From Schistocerca nitens (lineage: Eukaryota; Arthropoda; Insecta; Orthoptera; Acrididae): DNA of 64,000 nt. The notes beneath the pieces are model-generated. The model searched no databases and was not told the origin of the DNA. It saw nothing but the letters and a program-made list of their open reading frames with translations. Positions 34,212 to 45,062 of this stretch are shown piece by piece; within the stretch, counting starts at the first letter, position 1, and every line of letters starts with the position of its first letter. The translations under genes were made by a program, and so were the position numbers. The stretch lies in contig NC_064619.1 of NCBI RefSeq assembly GCF_023898315.1, forward strand, positions 504,776,594 through 504,840,593. The letters run 5' to 3'.

Positions 34212-35510
34212 GTACATCAACAATTACAACAATGGTGCGAAGGGGTTAAATTGTCTGTTGAGCAGGACAAGGCCAAGTACAGGTTGTGAAAATGGAACCT
34301 TCCAAAGGACCCAATCAGTACACTGAGCAACATGTCAGTAAAAAGAAATTCCTTCACCAGATAACTAGGCTTATTCCTGCAAGCGACAGAGCTATAGTCC
34401 ACACATTGGATTGAGGTGAAAGAGAGACAGGAACATCAGGAACAAAAGCATTAGTGTAGCCAGGTACGACTTTAACTTAACAATGCAAACAATAATAAGC
34501 CATCACAAACGCATCCTAACTGTGAACATGGGACACTGTGACTGTACTTGGGTGCACAAGCGTCTGCTCATAATGGCAGCATGAGTAGTTAACGGCGTGC
34601 AACGCGGAGAGCTTCTTCACTTGACGGGAACTTTTGGTTCTGTGTCAGTTGGGATGTTGCAGGTAAATTACTGGACCATGTCCACTCGACTTCTAGATAC
34701 GAAAAAAAGTGACAGTTTACTGCCGAAAATAATAAGACTGTCTTGAAATGTTGAATGTAACAGGCATAAGGTCCACAAACAAGCAATAAATTCCTAATCT
34801 GATCCTCCACCAGTGGCAGAAATGATGATATGATGCCCATGGGACATCGATGATCTTCCCCAAAATAAAAAACAGCGACAGAATGAACTACCGAAATTCC
34901 TCAAGTGGCCCGACACAGTTTTTGACTGCTGACTGACCTTACGCCACCTACTAGAATTGAACTGGTCGGAAATAAACCTCTTTGTTTCAGAGGTGAACAG
35001 GACACGTCAGACTGTACTATGTCCACTGTATGCTAATTTTGCTGATACAAATCGGCAGCAACTGAAGAGTCGATGTCGACTAAGATATTTTCTCGAGGTT
35101 GTTGATGGGTACAGGGCGGGTAGTGGTGCGGAGAGCTGGGAAGTGGTAACAGAGCGTGGTTACACTCCCAAACTCTTCACACTATAACACGCCCCGTCCA
35201 CATCTACAACTTCGAGCAAAGATCTTAGAGGCCTTAAACTAGGGGGACATCACACGACAGATCGAGACAGTGGCACCAGGAATTCGAAAGGCGGCGATAG
35301 AAACCCTGCCACGGCACAAATACGGTCCTAGGATATAAATTTATAATAAATATACAATTAATTTTACAACGTTTATTCTGCATACTATACTTCGAAACTG
35401 ACTATCGTGTGGGTAGCCCTAACTGCTTGAGTTTACGTGGGTGTTGCCTGGATCATGAACGCTGACTTTGCATCATGCTAGAGCCAGACAACAGATGTGC
35501 AGATGCTTTA
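34212..35510. other. Unassigned sequence
   Basis: No recognisable protein text or repeat termini. Open frames are under 85 codons and look random. Confidence 0.35.
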
Positions 35511-35972
35511 TTTATAGTGACTAGCTCTGTGTAACCCTGCACAACTTGACATATGCATTTCTGGGAGGTGGTAGCTTTTTTGTTGTGCGCTTATGAGCGG
35601 ACAGTGTACTACCATTGCGTACTACTTATTTTTGTTTAAGAACTGGGGATGGAAGCTCGTTTTTCCAAAACACAACTCCTTTAATATTTCTGTTTGTACT
35701 TTTTAGTCCATTTTAAAGACGCGATACATTAAAAATAATGTATTGAAATAATTATTTTCTGCTTTTTACAATTGGGACATGTGGTAGGTTTTAGGTTTTT
35801 TCAGTTTCTCTTCACCTGAGTCAATCAGTACAGTGCTTTCTCTTACATACATCTTGCGAAGAGACCATGTAAGTAAAAATTGGAGGGAGTCAAGCTCACA
35901 CAGATGTTTAGCTGTAATGGTTCTTACTGCGAAACATTCGCGATTGGAGTAACAAAGGGAAAATAGCGGTGG
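35511..35972. other. Unassigned; repeat-like edge
   Basis: GTGACTAGCTCTGTGTAACCC at 35518 resembles the ACTAGCTG-type motif near 10910. This may mark the start of a dispersed non-coding repeat that includes the tandem units to the right. Confidence 0.3.
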
Positions 35973-36270
35973 TACACAAAGTACCCTCCGCCACTCACCA
36001 AACAACAAAGGTAGTTAATATCGCACTATCATCCACATACGGACTGTATCGAGTTTCAAGTCTCTAGGTCATCGGGAAGTTAGTTTAAAATCAATTGCAA
36101 TATTTGTACCAAATAGGCAGAAAAGCAAAGTACCCTCCGCCACACATTACACGAGAAAGCGATTTAATACTGGATTGTCATCCTGTTTCAATGCATGTCG
36201 AAAGTTTCAAGTTCTTGGCTCATCGAGAAGTTTGAAATCAACTGCAAAATTTGTGCAAGAAACAAGAAAA
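35973..36270. repeat. Diverged tandem repeat, period 149 bp, two units
   Basis: GTACCCTCCGCCAC at 35981 recurs at 36130. Both are followed by a TATCG..TTCAAGT..GGTCATCG.GAAGTT..AAATCAA.TGCAA block. The second unit is cut short by the LINE A 3' end. GTACCCTCCGCCAC also occurs, from memory, in 3' ends of family C-type LINEs, so this may be LINE 3' UTR sequence. Confidence 0.65.
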
Positions 36271-36274
36271 CGAT

Positions 36275-37002
36275 GTGTATTGTTGTGGTCTTCAGTCCAG
36301 AGACTGGTTTGATGCAGCTCTCCGTGCTACTCTATCCTGTGCAAACTTCTTCATCTCCAAGTACCTACTGCAACCTACATCCTTCTGAATCTGTTCACTG
36401 TATTTATCTCTTGGTCTCCCTCTACGATTTTTACCCTCCACGCTGCCCTTCAATATTAAATTGGTGATCCCTTGATGCCTCAAAATATGCCCTACCAACT
36501 GATCCCTTCTTCCAGTCAAGTTGTGCCACAAATTTCTCTTCTCTCCAATTCTATTCAATACCTCCTCAGTTATGTGATCTACCCATCTAATTTTCAGCAT
36601 TCTTCTGTTGCACAACATTTCTAAAGCTTCTATTCTCTTCTTTTCTAAACTATTTATTGTCCACGTTTCACTTCCAGACATGGCTGCACTACATACTAAT
36701 ACTTTCAGAAACGACTTCCTGATTTAAATCTACACTCGATGTTAACAAATTTCTCTTCTTCAGAAACGCTTTCCTTGCCATTACCAGTCTACATTTTGTA
36801 TCCTCTCTACTTCGACCATCATCAGTTATTTTGCTCCCCAAATAGCAAAACTCATTTACTACTTTAAACGTCTCATTTCCTAATCTAATTCCCGCAGCAT
36901 CATTTCGACGACATTCCATTACCCTCGTTTTGCTTTTGTTGATGGTCATCTTATATCCTCCTTTCAAGACACTGTCCATTCCGTTCAGCTGCTCTTTCAG
37001 GT
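36275..37002 (-). mobile_element. LINE family A, 5'-truncated 3' end
   Basis: The minus-strand copy ends at 36275 with the family A 3' terminus (complement of TGTGGTCTTCAGTCCAGAGA). It contains the RT C-terminal region in two frames. At 36689-36979 are MDSVLKGGYKMTINKSKTRV and FCYLGSKITDDGRSREDTKC. At 36292-36681 are SETWTINSLEKKRIEALEML, LVGHILRHQGITNLILKGSVEGK (shortened) and GRPRDKYSEQIQKDVGCSRY. A single frameshift near 36685 separates the two. It is truncated at about 37002 in the sequence before MDSVLKGG. It is the best-preserved family A C-terminus in the window. Abortive target-primed reverse transcription explains the 5' truncation. Confidence 0.9.
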
Positions 37003-37639
37003 CCAGCGACGTAAGAGAAACATATTAAAATAGAGTGTAATACACTTTAAAACCTCGCTTAAGAGAGGGGAAAATAGATACTAAACAATCTGAAACCAAG
37101 AAGGTGGATTTAGCAAAGCTCCATGCAACTCTCTTAAGCCTTTTTAGGTCTCTCTGCAACGAAATGTTGATGTCTTGGTCAAGAATACACATTTCCAACT
37201 GTTTTATTCAAGGACGTCTCATTCCTTCGCCATATCTAATATACGACTTTGAGAAGACCATAAAAGAACTGAACCTCGATTTAGAAGATGAACGATGACT
37301 TAGCAAAGGGTATACAATTTTTACTATCAAAAAATCCTAATACAGCAAGGACTATTTGATAATGTGAAAGCGCTAGAGGTAATGTCTTAGCTAAGCTGTC
37401 AAGAACCACTGAATCTGTACAAAAGTATGACAATTAAGGGACTTCCATGAATTTTTGGTTTTAAATTAGATGAAAAACGCAATATCGATCAGTGGTGAAA
37501 CAACTCTCACCTAACCTGGAACTACAAATAAGATAAAGTGCATCTTGTGCCGAAGTCTTACAGTCAAGAGATACTGCTGTTTTAACTCCATTTAAGGATC
37601 TGTGTAATCTGGCAGTGGCTGTGTTCTCTACCTCATACT
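37003..37639. other. Unassigned; possibly more of a hAT element
   Basis: No confident match. It lies directly upstream of a hAT-type C-terminal fragment and may be its decayed transposase core. Confidence 0.3.
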
Positions 37640-37790
37640 AACGCAAAAGTGGAAAGGGAGGTGAACGCTATGAATACAATTAAAACCAAATTGCGGAATC
37701 GTATGGGGATTGATATTTTAGATGTAGACTATAAGGTAGAGATTGAAAAAGGTGAACGAATGTTGCTATGATTATGAACTTTCGGAAGAT
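37640..37790 (+). pseudogene. hAT transposase dimerisation-domain fragment
   Basis: The translation reads PHTNAKVEREVNAMNTIKTK followed by LRNRMGIDILDV. This fits the conserved PxSNAxVERxFSxxNxIKTKxRNRM text of the hAT-family C-terminal dimerisation domain, as found in ZBED-like proteins. The rest of the transposase and the element ends were not identified, so whether it is a transposon remnant or part of a domesticated gene is open. The former is more likely because stops flank it. Confidence 0.65.
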
Positions 37791-38679
37791 TTGGTGAAAC
37801 TAATATGTACTAATGCTACATACAACTTAAAAAGTAAGCAGCCTTCAACTGGTAAATAGTAGAAGAATATGATAATATGGGAAAGTGTTTTGATTACAAG
37901 TAGGTGGGTGTTCATTGACAAGCATTGTTATTGCAAAACACTCTAACCGTTTTTTTTTTATACCTCCTTTTTCAAATATGACGCTTTTACGACCACATAT
38001 AGATTCACTTTTAATGTTAATAGGTGTCAGCGAGATGGCAACACTGAACACACTTTGCAAAACAGAGCTACTGACGGATAGTAGCAATTAATGTAACCTA
38101 AATTTCTAATTGCTTCCTAAAACGGAAATTGACGAGTAGTGGTAGTAATAAATATCACCAAAATTTCAGATATAAGTCATATTCAAGTTTATTTATTTAT
38201 ATATTTTTTTAATATTTCATTTCACCTCTGAAGGAGATGGTGGGCTCTAGGAGAGCATAGTGCTTTCCAGCCAGTTGTGACACCATTTATTTACGACGGT
38301 TGGTTAGTTATTTAATTTTGCAGGGTTTTTAATTGCATGTTGATGAGAGATGAGAGGAAGATGTTGTTCTTAGAGTTTCAGTAGTTCAAACCCCGGTATT
38401 TGCCTTACGGCTGAGGGAAAAAGTCTCTCTGGAATTTGTTGCTGAGGGAAAAATCTCTCTGGGATTTGTTGCTTGTTGTTAGACTTCATACTATATCAGT
38501 AGTCTTGAGAAGGTTATATTGTGATCTTGAAATTTTTTTGCCGTAGAAAATTTCCATCTGTACTGTAGAAGATTAAAATCTTGTATATGTAGTCGATGTA
38601 GAGAACATTTTCTTCTTCTATAGGACTTGATGGAAGTAAATTTGCTCAATACTTTCTTCTTTCTATATCAAGCTGCTAC
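37791..38679. other. Unassigned; may include Jockey 3' UTR
   Basis: Contains an imperfect local duplication, GGGAAAAAGTCTCTCTGG and GGGAAAAATCTCTCTGG, at 38416 and 38447. The right end probably belongs to the 3' UTR of the Jockey-like element. Confidence 0.35.
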
Positions 38680-41545
38680 ACATACCAAATCCTAAAGTTG
38701 TCCTCGGTCCGTTGACAATTTCATTTATTTATCGTTTTCCGGAGGATTGGGAGGAAACGCATATTTGAAACTTCGATAATTAAACGTTGTAGGATCGAGC
38801 TGCTGGAGAGATTTTGTAAGTCCATTGTCACGCAGTCTGTTGTTCCGAATCTGACGGTTTGTTCTTTTATTTTGTGCAGTATATTCTTGGGTTTAAGTGT
38901 TTCATGGAGGGAGTTTGATAGGAAGACATAGCGTAGTCTCTCACTATTCGAAGCATCCTCTGGTTATCAAATAGAATTGTTTTCGTTGGGATGGGTGACA
39001 TAATCCATGCTTGATATCCATATTCGAGAACGGGTTAGACAAATATTTTGTAGGTAGGACGTGAAACTGTTTGCTTCACTCCACGTGTTAGATATCTCAT
39101 GACATGTGGCTTTCAGCTTCTTTAATCATTTCAGTCGTGTTTTTCCGCCAGTTTAAGAATTTGTCCAGACAGATTCCCAGATATTTGACGCTTGGGTATG
39201 CAGTAATTTATTGTACCCAAAGCCGAATGTTAAGTCTGTGAGGGTCCTGTTGTCGGATATTAGTAATATTTCCATGTCTGAGTAAGATAAGTTGACGCTT
39301 GTTGGAGTAGATCGCATTCTCCTCTACATTTTACCACCTGAGTCTTCGGATGTCAGTCGTGTATATTGTATATAACAATGAGGAGATGACGGCACCGTGA
39401 AGGGCCCACACTTTGATGTGAAGTAGGATGACTTTTGAGCTCCAACTCGCACTTGTACTTTTCGTTTCCAATGAAGTTAGCTATTAATTGTACTATTTCA
39501 GGTGGAAAATTATATTTTAGCACTTTGTGAAGAAGTCCCGCGTGCCACACCTTATCAAAGGTGTGTTCTGTGTCCAGAAAGAGCGCAGCAGTCGCATCCG
39601 TTAAGTTGTAATCTTCTGCCACATTGCTAGTTAGTCCCACTTCGAAAATTTCTTAGACTAGTTTGTTCCTGTGGTATAGTACTGTTGTCTTCCACAAACT
39701 ATTGTAGCATGTTATTAATTATTGCTTCACTTGTGTTCCCAGTACTGGAATCAATGTGATAGCTCAGATTGAGTTAGGGTTGTTTTTGGGATTGGCAGGT
39801 TTCAATAATGGTTCAAATGGCTCTGAGCACTATGAGACTTAACATCTGTGGTCATCAGTCCCCTAGAACTTAGAACTACTTAAACCTAACTAACCTAAAG
39901 ACATCACACACATCCATGCCCGAGGCAGGATTCGAACCTGCGACCGTAACGGTCACGCGGTTCCAGACTGAAGCGCCTAGAACCGCACGGTCACACCGGC
40001 CGGCTTTGTAGGTTTCAGAATCATTCTAATAAGCACCTATTTCCATTGGAATGGTACAGTTTTTTGTGTGTGGGCTACATTAAGTAAAGATTGTAGTATC
40101 AAGTTCCTATGGTAGAAATAGTTTGAGTTGAAATCGTCCAACGCTCTCATTTCCAGGAGCTGTACTTTTTCCGCTTAGTGTGGCAGAAGCTATCTCATAT
40201 CTGTTATTTTCTTCAATAGTGTATTACCGGTTGGTACGATATTTTTATATAAAAGTGAATGAAGTTCTCTAGTAATAATTTCATGACTGTCGTTAAATGT
40301 GGAATCTTGCGGATGATCGTCCATTTTTCGGGTAAATCATGGAATATTTCAGCCTTTTTCCTTTCGTCTTTCGTGATGTGGTCATCGATTTGTGAAGCCA
40401 GTTCTTCGTTGACGATTTGCCAATGATTATGTTGAACTTATTCCAAAAGAGAGTGGTGGTACATGTATCAAGTCCTTTGCCGAAGCATTTGGTTGCGGAA
40501 ATTCCAAGAATGTAACGTTTTGTTCTCGAACCAATTTTTGTAGAAGGTCTTTTTTTGCCATATAAACCATTTTAGTTCACAAAGCATATAGTAGTTGCAG
40601 TGTCTTTCCTGGACGTTAACTGAAACAACTACAAAATTTGTAAGTGCAGCAATAGGTTAGACCTGGGTAGATGAGTCTGGAGGGTTGCTGATGTAGATCT
40701 CTATGTTGTTCCAGGTGTGCGTAATTTCCATGTCTCACTTGCGAAACTTTCTGGAAACCGTTTTTATCGTTTTAATAACCACGGATCTACGTTCCGAAAG
40801 AATGCTGAGAAGTGCAGTGGTGACAGCATGCAGAAAATTTTCTGTTTTTGAGCACTCCTTCACGGGGTAAGTTGGTTCATCAAAGCACTTCATCTTCTTT
40901 GTTCTGTCGGCGGAGATGGATTACTTCGGCCTTTCTAAGGAGTTCTGATCGGTAGCGAGGTGAGAAGCATTGCAATTGCTGCATTTAGGTGTTTCCTTTA
41001 TAGAATTTAGGTTGCAGTTGAAAATGGGATGAATTCCGCAACATTTCCAACGTTAGAGTTCGTTGCGACGGTTTTCGGAAATGTACTGAAAACTGATGCA
41101 TCTTTTGCATTGTGTGGGTTGCGGAGGTAGTGGGTTGGCTGTTTCAAACTTATGTAGTATGCAATGAATCCTAAAGTGGTATGTAAGAAGTTTGTGGTTT
41201 CCTTGTGATAAGAGTTGGCACGTTTTTTTTTTGTTGGGTCGTTTTGTGAGTCACGAGTAGATGCGTGTTGCTTTTTTGTATTGGTATCCCTGCATCCTTA
41301 GCTCCCCTTCCACTTACACACTGGTGACGTCGTGATCGACGTTGGTAATGAGGATACGTAGGAGGGGTGTATGTGGTTTCCAATGAGGCTGTGGTTTAGT
41401 GCGTGAGTTTATTGTCGAGATTATTGCTTCCGATCTGTAAGTGGTACCAGCTCTCTTCCTCTTTTTGGGTTTGGTTTCAAAGTCAGTTTCAGAGCTGGTG
41501 AGATTGACACTGTTCTTTCTGAAATCCATGTCACTCACATGTTAT
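38680..41545 (-). mobile_element. Jockey-like LINE, degenerate, with ORF1 and RT
   Basis: Minus strand. ORF1 text is at 41171-41538 (MSDMDFRKNSVNLTSSETDF then a basic KPKKRKR run). Gag-type zinc knuckles follow at about 40890-41120, seen as CKRCISF, KCCGIHPIFNC and PKCSNCNASH in shifting frames. The end of the endonuclease is decayed at about 40450-40860. RT is at 39353-39640: ATAALFLDTEHTFDKVWHAG and NFPPEIVQLIANFIGN. Then comes SVKYLGICLDKFLNWRKNT near 39150-39205, a Jockey signature. Most of the endonuclease N-terminus is deleted. A SINE lies between endonuclease and RT. Stops and frameshifts are frequent. Left and right limits are approximate. Confidence 0.75.
39805..40007 (-). mobile_element. 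tRNA-derived SINE (copy 4)
   Basis: Reverse-strand SINE, well preserved: GGTTCAAATGGCTCTGAGCA to CACACCGGCCGGC. Target duplication AGGTTTCA with one neighbouring mismatch (39795-39804 and 40008-40017). It interrupts the Jockey-like LINE. Confidence 0.93.
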
Positions 41546-41904
41546 GTGAGGTTGGATTGCTTTAGTGCATTATGAAAGACTTAGTGGTTTCCTTGGGTTC
41601 CAGATTGTCAATGATAACAATTCTAGGTTGAATGTTCACATCAAACTTTACTGGGTTCTCACTGGGTTATGCGGATGCAGTGGTGTTTATGAAGATGTCA
41701 GAAAGAACAGATACCTTCTTCGTATAGTTAAGGCTAACCGGCCATTGCCGAATTCTTACGGGACTCGGTAACATTGTCTGCCGCGAGTAGTGAGTGTAAT
41801 GGGCAGGGACACTACGAATGTAGTGTGTGTACATTAAGTTGGCAATTTGGGTCTCACGGGGAGCGTGCAAGGGATACATCCTTGCAGTCGCGCTGTCCTC
41901 TGTG

Positions 41905-41978
41905 GCCTCGGTGGCTCAGATGGATAGAGCGTCTGCCATGTAAGCAGGAGATACCGCGCTCGAGTCCCGAATGGGGCA
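41905..41978 (+). repeat. tRNA-like segment inside the 405-bp repeat
   Basis: About 74 nt with acceptor-like ends, an A box (TGGCTCAGATGG) and a B box (GCTCGAGTCCC). The anticodon loop CATGTAA lacks the usual T33 and the T arm is mispaired, so I do not call a functional tRNA. The second unit holds the same core split by an insertion. Confidence 0.6.
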
Positions 41979-42367
41979 CACATTTTCAACTGTCCCCGTT
42001 GATGTATATCAACGCCTGTCGACAGCTTAGGGTCTTGATTTAATTATTATTTTATGCTAAGAGAGCTGCATAGTCACCGACGGTATGTCTTCTTTCGGAC
42101 ATGTCCGGAAGAACAGATACTATCTTCATATAGTTAAGGCTAACCGATTTTTGATCTTCTTCTTCTGTGCTGGATACACAAGCATTGCCCGAACTCTTGC
42201 GGGACTCGGTAGGATTGTCTGCCGCGAGTAATGACTGTAATGAGCAGGGACACTACGAATGTAGTGTGTGGACGTTAAGTTGGGAATGTGGGTCTCACGG
42301 GAAGCGTGCAAGGGATAAATCCCTGCAGTCGCACTGTCCTCTCTGCCTTCGGTGGCTCAGACGGATA

Positions 42368-42468
42368 ACTGAGTTAACGGATCATCGATGAACGTGAACA
42401 AGCGTCATAAGACGTCCGCCACGAACAAATAGAATGAAAACTAACGAACAAAATGAGAATAAAAAAAA
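42368..42468 (+). mobile_element. Short A-tailed retroposon insertion
   Basis: A 101-bp insertion in the second 405-bp unit, absent from the first. It starts ACTGAGTTAACGGATCATCG and ends in a run of A. Flanked by GACGGATA (42360-42367) and GATGGATA (42469-42476), an imperfect target duplication. Probably a 5'-truncated SINE of another family. Confidence 0.75.
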
Positions 42469-42608
42469 GATGGATAGAGCGTCAGCCATGTAAGCAGGAA
42501 ATCCTGGGTTCGTGTCCCGGTCGGAGCACACATTTTCAACTGCCCCCGTTGATGTATATCAACGCCCGTCGACAGCTTATGGCCTAGATTTAATTATCAT
42601 TTCATAGT

Positions 42609-44479
42609 GGTGTTCCGTCTCAAGTTACCTCTCGAGCTTACCTCTTGAAAATCTTCGTCGTCAAGTATCTTAAAAGATTTCGTTACATAGGAGAATCTTT
42701 GGTTTTCCCATGAATATCTGACTGTGTCTCGGATTGAGATTATTGGGGATCGGTTGAAGACTGTTGACAGTCAGCCTGTGAAAGTGTGTCAGATTTCTTG
42801 TTTTTTGGCAGTTTCATCGCTTGGCGTGTAGAACCATGATTCATCTTGGAGGAGATGCGATGATTCAGTAGCTGAAAAACTTATTCGCATTCTCTTGTTC
42901 GGGCCCTAATTTCCGCGCTTAGCCTCTGCACACACCGGCAGACCATCCTCGGACAGGGCACTGGCGTGCAGTGTCCGCTAAATGGGTAGTTTGGCTTTCC
43001 AGACTACTAAGCTGGCTCTAATTCGCAATAACAGTGAGCACATCAATTTTTGTTCTTTCTTAGTGACGTGAGACAGCAGGGACGTGAAGTAAACGAGAGA
43101 AGCGATGCTGGCTTCTAATTCGTTCTAACAAACAACACAGTTCTTGTCGTAAGTGAACAGTGACAGCGGAATAGTGCACTGTACAATATTAACGTACTGT
43201 ACTCCGCACAACGATGATAGTTGTGGATCTATTTTGGCTAAATTTATATATTTGTTTACTCAAGTCTCGGCTGAAAGATAATCTCTTGCTTCCACAGAGT
43301 GAGATCAAATGTTTAGGTTAGTTATATTTTCAGTGCCTTTTGTTAACCACTGGAGTTGCTTTGAATGCAAAACTAGTGAAGCCATAATATAATTACTCTG
43401 AATACTGCTTGTATGAATTTTTTATAAAAGTGAAATGCAATGAACGCAAATGCAATAAAGTGAAAAGCATATTCCGGGAAGCTGAAAACAGCAGTATAGA
43501 TGAACGTAAAACCAAGCTTTCTCAATTATATCCTCTGTTTATAAAACTACCATTGATGGCATTTTGTCAACATAAGAGAAAGAGTTTTATTACTGGTACT
43601 GCGGAAGATGGGCGTCCAAAGAAATATGTCTGTCTAATAACATGCGTAGGTACGCTCATCGCATTACCATTTCGTAACTAATGTGTTCAAATAAGGGATA
43701 AATTATTGTGAAAGACCTAAAAACTGAAAACTGATTTTCATGCTCGAAGTGAGGCATGAGAAGTAATCTTCACAGTTTGTGTTCAAGTAGCAGTCCGATT
43801 ACAGTGAAAACACGTCTTCCACACCCAGCTTTCAGCGTATAACAATTTCTCTCATGCACCACCTCGCAAAAGACCTATAATACAGGTCAAATGTGGCCGA
43901 GCTCCCAGAGCATGAGTACCTTCCATGAGTGCAAACCAAGCTGCTCAGTATGGTCCGAGGCATCACAACAACACAGTATAAGGATAAGCATATGCCCGTA
44001 CGCAAATGTGTATATAAAGGACACATTTGCTCTTAGGCTATACTATTCTATCAAAGGTTTTTCGTTGAAGTAGCACTCTGTTGCGTAATCGTAAAGGCAG
44101 CAAAAACTTATACATGGTCATCTCTCTTCATTACATCGTCGCAGCACACGTGCCGGTATGAGTGACAAAACCAGCAGTCCTGAGACAATTCGACTCAGTT
44201 GACTCATGAAGTGCATGCGACTCTCAGGTCACAAGAAATTGTTCACTGCGTTGATTTGAGTCAGTAGTCTATGAATCAGTAGTAGAAAATATGATTAGTT
44301 AATCATTGTGTATTGCGTGGTAGTGAGATGTCTGGGAAGTGATGTTCACCTGAGTGTACGAGTCTGTAATGTGACCGCTAGCTGGAACATCAGGCGCCTT
44401 TATTTCGTGAGTTCTATGTCTGGATGTTTGTGCGCTGTGCATCAAGTATGGGGTAGATGATACATACCTCCAAGTGTTA
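42609..44479. other. Unassigned sequence
   Basis: Minus-strand text near 42600-42860 (MNHGSTRQAMKLPKNKKSDT) might be the start of a Jockey-type ORF1 cut off by the tandem repeats, but this is weak. A 90-codon open frame at 43409-43681 has no recognisable domain. Nothing else is seen. Confidence 0.3.
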
Positions 44480-45062
44480 AAAAGTTTATTAAAGCGTCGT
44501 ATGACAAATCACTTATTTCTTGGGTCAATAGGGATCAGTTATTAAAATATTTCCAGCAGTGCCAAGATTATGCAATGAGCCCAGCTAGGATCAACGGCGA
44601 AAGGTCATGGTTTATGTATCAGGAAACGAGCGGTTCAATCACTCTAGAAGGAAGACATTGAAGCAATACAGAGTCGGGGTGCTACATTTGTTACCTGTAC
44701 GTTCGACCAGCACTTAAATATTGCAGTGATGCTTCAGGAGCTCAAATGGAAATCTCCGGAGGGAAGACGAAGTTCTCTTCGAAGAACATTATTGAGAAAA
44801 TTTAGAGAGCCGGAATTTGAAGTTGACTGCCGAATGATACCACAGCCGCCAACATATTGCCCGTAAGGACCATGAAAATGAGATACGAGAAATTAGGGCT
44901 CATATGGAGGAATAGAGACACTCGTTTCTCCCTGTCTCCATTTGCGACTGGAACAGAAAAGGGAATGACTAGTGGTGGTACAATGTACTATTCGCTGTGC
45001 AATGTATGGTTGCTTGCGGTTATCTGTGTTGATGTTGATGTACATTCTGAGGTGTGGGGTTG
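44480..45062 (+). mobile_element. LINE family C, 3' end (RT C-terminus)
   Basis: Near 44680-44860 the translation reads RGATFVTCTFDQHLNIAVML, then QELKWKSPEGRRSSLRRTLL, then RKFREPEFEVDC and PPTYCP. This is the C-terminal block of a non-LTR retrotransposon. It is followed by a 3' UTR ending in GTTGATGTTGATGTACAT, a decayed GATGTA-type tail. Stops follow PPTYCP. The left limit is uncertain. Confidence 0.7.

Larger units (their letters stand above)
41693..42608 (+). repeat. Tandem repeat of about 405 bp with tRNA-like core, two units
   Basis: Unit 1 is 41693-42098 and unit 2 42099-42608. Both run from GAAGAACAGATAC through CGTATAGTTAAGGCTAACCG, GGGACTCGGTA, GGGACACTACGAATGTAGTGTGTG and the tRNA-like segment to GTTGATGTATATCAACGCC and GTCGACAGCTTA. 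Unit 2 carries a 101-bp insertion. The palindromic GTTGATGTATATCAAC could form a terminator-like hairpin. It may be a composite SINE or a tRNA-containing satellite. Confidence 0.8.

Noticed and set aside
41905-41978. A functional tRNA gene
   Set aside because: No T33 in the anticodon loop, a poor T stem, and it is embedded in a repeated unit. Kept only as a tRNA-like repeat.
43409-43681. 90-codon open frame
   Set aside because: No domain, no start context or splice evidence, and ordinary length for a chance frame in A/T-rich DNA.
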